Assembly (NCBI GenBank): GCA_964453155.1
Contig: CAYVQU010000188.1
Location: 1-9,790 of the forward strand
Length of the DNA stretch: 9,790 nucleotides
Direction of reading: 5' to 3'
DNA from: CAYVQU01 sp964453155
Lineage (GTDB): Bacteria > Chloroflexota > Anaerolineae > Anaerolineales > UBA11858
This document shows positions 7,208 through 9,790 of this stretch, piece after piece (position 1 is the first letter of the stretch; every line of letters begins with the position of its first letter). The notes below the pieces were generated by a model. The model ran no database searches, was not told the origin of the DNA, and was given only the letters and a program-made list of their open reading frames with translations. The position numbers were made by a program, and so were the translations under genes.

Positions 7208-8581
7208 ATGAAATATCATATTTGGACTGCTGGTTGTCAAATGAACGTCGCCGATTCGCTGCGGGTATCTTCCGCCCTCGAAGGGTTGGGCTATGCCCAA
7301 GCCCATGGATACGAAGAGGCCGACGTGATTGTCTTGAATACTTGTGTCGTACGTCAAAGCGCTGAAGATAAAGCTTACGGATTTTTAAACTCCTTAAAAG
7401 GGATCAAACGCCGCCGCCCCGAAATGATCATCAACCTGATGGGTTGTCTGGTGGGTGTCAAAGGGCACGAAAAACTGCAAAAAGTCTTCCCTCATGTCGA
7501 TGTTTTCTCCCCGCCATCGGACCCCGGCCCCCTGCTGGCCCACCTGACCCAAGATGAAACCCGGGCAATGGAAGATGCCGAAACCTCCCGCCGGTTCGCC
7601 TTGATGGATGGGGAACTGACCCTCCCAATTCATGAACAAGGCCAATTGATTGCCACCCATGTACCGATTGTCCTTGGTTGCTCACATGCTTGCACCTACT
7701 GCATCATCCCCTATAAACGCGGTATCGAGCGTAGTCGCCCGGTGGGAGACATCGTCGCTGAAGTTCGCTCGTTGGTGGCCCAAGGCGTCAAAGAAATTAC
7801 CCTCCTCGGCCAAATTGTTGATCGTTATGGTAAAGACATCCCCGATGGCCCTAACCTGGCCGCCCTGTTGCGGATCGTGCACGAAGTTCAAGGTCTGGAA
7901 CGCATCCGGTTCTTAACCTCCCACCCCAACTGGATGACGGCGGAACTACTCGACACTGTGGCTGAACTTCCTAAAGTCATGCCGCATATCGAGGTGCCGG
8001 TGCAAGCTGGCGCCGATGGCGTACTCGCCAATATGCGCCGCGGGCATACCGCTGATGACTATCGTCGCCTGATCGCCGAAATTCGGGACCGCATTCCGAA
8101 TGTGGCCATCGCTACCGACATTATTGTGGGTTTCCCGGGGGAAACTGATGCTCAATTCCAGGAGACTTACGATCTGCTAGCCGAACTTAAAATGGATGTT
8201 GCTCATCTGGCCCGATACTCCACCCGCCCGGGCACCGTCGCGGCTCGTAAGATGACCGATGACGTCTCCGATGAAGAAAAATGGCGCCGTTTCCGCCTGC
8301 TGGAAGAACTTCAGGAGGGCATCGCCGCTGAAATTAATTCTCGGCATCAGGGGGAAGAAGTTGAAGTTTTGATTGAAGAGAAAATCCGTGGCCGCTGGCG
8401 GGGTCGGACTCCAACCAACAAACTTGTTTTTGTAGAGTCTGATGAAGATTTACGCGGAAAAGTTTTAGATGTGACGATCACCTGGACCGGCCCCTGGTCG
8501 ATGCAGGCTCGATTACCCCAATTTCAGGGGGGTGTATCCTCATTTGAATTGGCAGCCAACCCAAAAGTGATCAATCCTTAA
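7208..8581 (+). CDS. miaB: tRNA methylthiotransferase, MiaB family
   Basis: Radical-SAM enzyme of the methylthiotransferase family; MiaB adds a methylthio group to N6-isopentenyladenosine-37 of tRNA. With the start at 7208 it has 457 residues, normal for MiaB. The N-terminal domain carries the three auxiliary-cluster cysteines: Cys10 (AGCQMN), Cys46 (NTCVVR), Cys80 (MGCLVG). The radical-SAM cluster motif is GCSHACTYC (Cys158, Cys162, Cys165). The C-terminal part (about 381-440) fits a TRAM domain, with GRTPTNKLVFVE (399-410). Departures from usual MiaB include LLGQIVDRYG (199-208) where GQNV(N/D)SYG is common, PVQAGAD for PLQSG(S/A)D, and YSTRPGT for YSPRPGT. It may be a lineage-specific MiaB or a sister methylthiotransferase. 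The ATG at 7148 would add 20 residues without family character and lies upstream of the promoter; the ATG at 7202 abuts the -10 box. It is divergent from the kinase and convergent with the SDR gene. Confidence 0.88.
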   Translation: MKYHIWTAGCQMNVADSLRVSSALEGLGYAQAHGYEEADVIVLNTCVVRQSAEDKAYGFLNSLKGIKRRRPEMIINLMGCLVGVKGHEKLQKVFPHVDVFSPPSDPGPLLAHLTQDETRAMEDAETSRRFALMDGELTLPIHEQGQLIATHVPIVLGCSHACTYCIIPYKRGIERSRPVGDIVAEVRSLVAQGVKEITLLGQIVDRYGKDIPDGPNLAALLRIVHEVQGLERIRFLTSHPNWMTAELLDTVAELPKVMPHIEVPVQAGADGVLANMRRGHTADDYRRLIAEIRDRIPNVAIATDIIVGFPGETDAQFQETYDLLAELKMDVAHLARYSTRPGTVAARKMTDDVSDEEKWRRFRLLEELQEGIAAEINSRHQGEEVEVLIEEKIRGRWRGRTPTNKLVFVESDEDLRGKVLDVTITWTGPWSMQARLPQFQGGVSSFELAANPKVINP

Positions 8582-8596
8582 CCCTTTGCCCCTCAA

Positions 8597-8626
8597 GGAC
8601 TGGTGTTCCGGGATGAACGCCAGTCC
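8597..8626. terminator. Hairpin between convergent genes, possible bidirectional terminator
   Basis: GGACTGG (8597-8603) pairs with CCAGTCC (8620-8626), and inside it GTTC (8605-8608) pairs with GAAC (8615-8618), with a single mismatch between the stems and a six-base loop. It sits 15 bases after the miaB stop and 11 bases after the SDR stop, the expected place for a shared terminator. Neither strand has a T-run after it, so a classical intrinsic terminator is not fully supported. Confidence 0.55.
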
Positions 8627-8637
8627 GACCCCCTGAT

Positions 8638-9432
8638 CTATTTCACCACGTTCAACCAACCCCCATCGACATAATACGTCGAGCCTACCGAGTAGCTGGC
8701 TTTTTCCGAGCATAAAAACACAAAGAAATGAGCCACCTCTTCAGGCGAAGCAAAACGTCCGATGGGGGTATTCTCGGTAGCGATATTGTCGAGATATTCC
8801 TCGTGGGTCTGGTCCTGATCGGCCGTCAGGATTTTGGCCGTCTTGACCCAATCGGGGGTTAATACCAGCCCGGGGTTGACGGTGTTGACCCGAATATTGA
8901 AGGGGATCAATTCGTTCGCCAGACATTTCGAGAACATGACCAAGGCCGCTTTCGTGGTGTTGTAAATCGGCTCGTAATATAGCGGTTGGGAGGCGCAAAT
9001 TGAAGCGTTATTGAGAATAACACCGCCTCCGCGTTCCTTCATCAAGGGAGCTAACCCCCGTGATAGCCGGACTGCTGCCATGACATGCAGGTCCCAATAA
9101 TACTGCCAGCGGTCATCATCGGCTTCGAGAATGGTCTCTTCGCTCCCGGTTCCGGCGTTATTGATCAAAATGTCTAAACCGCCGAACTCGCTTGTAATGA
9201 TTTGGATCAAATTCTGAATGTCAACCGGATTGGTTACATCCACCTTAACCCCTAATCCTCTAACCCCACAGTTCTTTGCAATTTTTGCGGCTTCTTCCTG
9301 TGCTCTTTCTTCCCCGCGGGCGCAGATGACAATGTGTACTCCTTCGGCTGCTAATCCTTCAGCAACGGCCAACCCAATCCCTACACTGCCGCCGGTGATT
9401 AGGGCAACTTTGTCATTTAATCCCAAATCCAT
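8638..9432 (-). CDS. SDR-family NAD(P)-dependent oxidoreductase
   Basis: Classical short-chain dehydrogenase/reductase of 264 residues, probably cytoplasmic, interconverting a carbonyl and an alcohol on an unknown substrate. The Rossmann nucleotide motif is TGGSVGIG (13-20), the structural motif NNAG is at 91-94, and the active site is Ser144 (NNASICA) with Tyr157-x3-Lys161 (YNTTK). The fourth tetrad position, usually Asn, appears to be His116 (WDLHVMAAVRL). PG at 187-188 and the C-terminal YVDGGW (254-259) fit the FabG-like group. Cofactor preference is not clear: Arg39 follows the second strand (CARG), which would suit NADP(H), but this is weak. The start is supported by AAAGGAG six bases upstream. 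The gene begins 28 bp after the NRPS stop on the same strand, so it is probably co-transcribed and may modify the peptide product or a precursor. Confidence 0.88.
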   Translation of the reverse strand: MDLGLNDKVALITGGSVGIGLAVAEGLAAEGVHIVICARGEERAQEEAAKIAKNCGVRGLGVKVDVTNPVDIQNLIQIITSEFGGLDILINNAGTGSEETILEADDDRWQYYWDLHVMAAVRLSRGLAPLMKERGGGVILNNASICASQPLYYEPIYNTTKAALVMFSKCLANELIPFNIRVNTVNPGLVLTPDWVKTAKILTADQDQTHEEYLDNIATENTPIGRFASPEEVAHFFVFLCSEKASYSVGSTYYVDGGWLNVVK

Positions 9433-9438
9433 CGTGAA

Positions 9439-9445
9439 CTCCTTT
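9439..9445 (-). promoter_or_regulatory. Ribosome binding site of the SDR gene
   Basis: AAAGGAG on the minus strand lies six bases before the ATG at 9432. It is the strongest ribosome site in the window and fixes the SDR start at MDLGLNDK. Confidence 0.8.
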
Positions 9446-9460
9446 ACTTCAAGTTTTGAT

Positions 9461-9790
9461 TTAGTTAGATTTTGGTCGGTATTTTCCCCGCGCTACGGGT
9501 GAGATTTTAGTATGTTTCGTGTTTCCGTCTTGCTTTTGATAGCTGACGATAAGTTTTGCTAGGGCGGCCACTGTCGGGTTTTCGAAAATGGACTGGATGG
9601 GTAGTTCAACCGCGAAGGTGTTTAGAATTCTAGAGACAATTTGGGTTGCGGTGAGGGAATGACCACCCAGATCCAGGAAATGATCATGGACGCCGATTTT
9701 TTCAAAATCTAAAACCTGGGCCCAATTTTCGGACAATTGCTCTTCAGCCGATGACCCTGGCTCAGCAATTCCCGGTATTGGGGCAGTTGA
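9461..9790 (-). CDS. 3' end of a non-ribosomal peptide synthetase, terminal carrier domain (partial)
   Basis: The frame is open to the right edge, so only the last 109 residues of a larger protein are seen. They form a peptidyl carrier (thiolation) domain: SENWAQVLDFEKIGVHDHF, then DLGGHSLTATQIV with the phosphopantetheine-accepting serine at codon 9658-9656, and the closing ELPIQSIFENPTVAALA. Such domains carry the growing peptide as a thioester in NRPS assembly lines. No thioesterase or reductase domain follows. After the carrier a tail of about 27 residues ends in ISPVARGKYRPKSN, which resembles the linker that normally leads into another condensation domain. The TTG at 9736 is not a likely start because the frame and the carrier-type upstream linker continue past it. 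Upstream adenylation and condensation domains are expected outside the window. A PKS or hybrid origin is possible but less likely from the motif. Confidence 0.85.
   Translation of the reverse strand, partial: STAPIPGIAEPGSSAEEQLSENWAQVLDFEKIGVHDHFLDLGGHSLTATQIVSRILNTFAVELPIQSIFENPTVAALAKLIVSYQKQDGNTKHTKISPVARGKYRPKSN

Noticed and set aside
7004..7357. 117-residue minus-strand frame spanning the kinase-miaB gap
   Set aside because: It overlaps both confident genes and the promoter region and shows no protein-family features.
9461..9736. A free-standing 91-residue carrier protein starting at TTG 9736
   Set aside because: The frame is open to the window edge, and the upstream residues look like the linker before an NRPS carrier domain, so it is the end of a larger protein.
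1..9790. tRNA genes, rRNA, CRISPR array, transposase or phage genes
   Set aside because: No cloverleaf-like sequence, regular spaced repeats or mobile-element proteins were seen on either strand by eye.

Overview
The window carries six substantial protein genes and no RNA gene, insertion sequence, CRISPR array or recognisable origin. The gene content suggests a heterotrophic bacterium with complex signalling: a 1282-residue GAF-rich histidine kinase, a stand-alone B12-dependent acyl-CoA mutase large chain, a divergent MiaB and the end of an NRPS. The protein styles recall Chloroflexota (Anaerolineae-like), but this is a tentative impression from memory, not a result.

Layout. On the minus strand, read right to left from about 7.1 kb, lie four genes: a soluble multi-GAF/PAS sensor histidine kinase (7067-3219), the large subunit of an isobutyryl-CoA-mutase-type acyl-CoA mutase (3124-1445), a six-helix membrane protein with weak CcmC/CcsA-like features (1381-749), and an MFS transporter that stops after half the usual fold (729-34). 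The short gaps between them hold three inverted repeats: a 57-bp imperfect hairpin between kinase and mutase, a perfect 28-bp palindrome between mutase and membrane protein, and a small hairpin before the transporter. The plus strand carries one gene, a MiaB-family tRNA methylthiotransferase (7208-8581), divergent from the kinase and behind a near-consensus sigma70-type promoter placed so that its mRNA would be leaderless. It converges at a hairpin (8597-8626) with a second minus-strand unit: the 3' end of an NRPS finishing in a carrier-protein domain (9790-9461), followed 28 bp later by an SDR oxidoreductase (9432-8638).

How the genes relate. The NRPS end and SDR look like the tail of a biosynthetic operon that continues beyond the right edge; the SDR is a candidate tailoring enzyme. 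The kinase, mutase, membrane protein and transporter are co-directional, but the hairpins between them argue against treating them as a tight operon. No B12-binding small subunit, mutase chaperone GTPase or response regulator is present here, so partners must lie elsewhere.

The points most worth checking are the substrate-pocket residues of the mutase (Phe89 and Gln207, pointing to isobutyryl-CoA rather than methylmalonyl-CoA), the leaderless arrangement of miaB, the split transporter, and the NRPS C-terminus that stops where a further condensation domain would usually begin. I see no clear evidence for a wholly new biological system.
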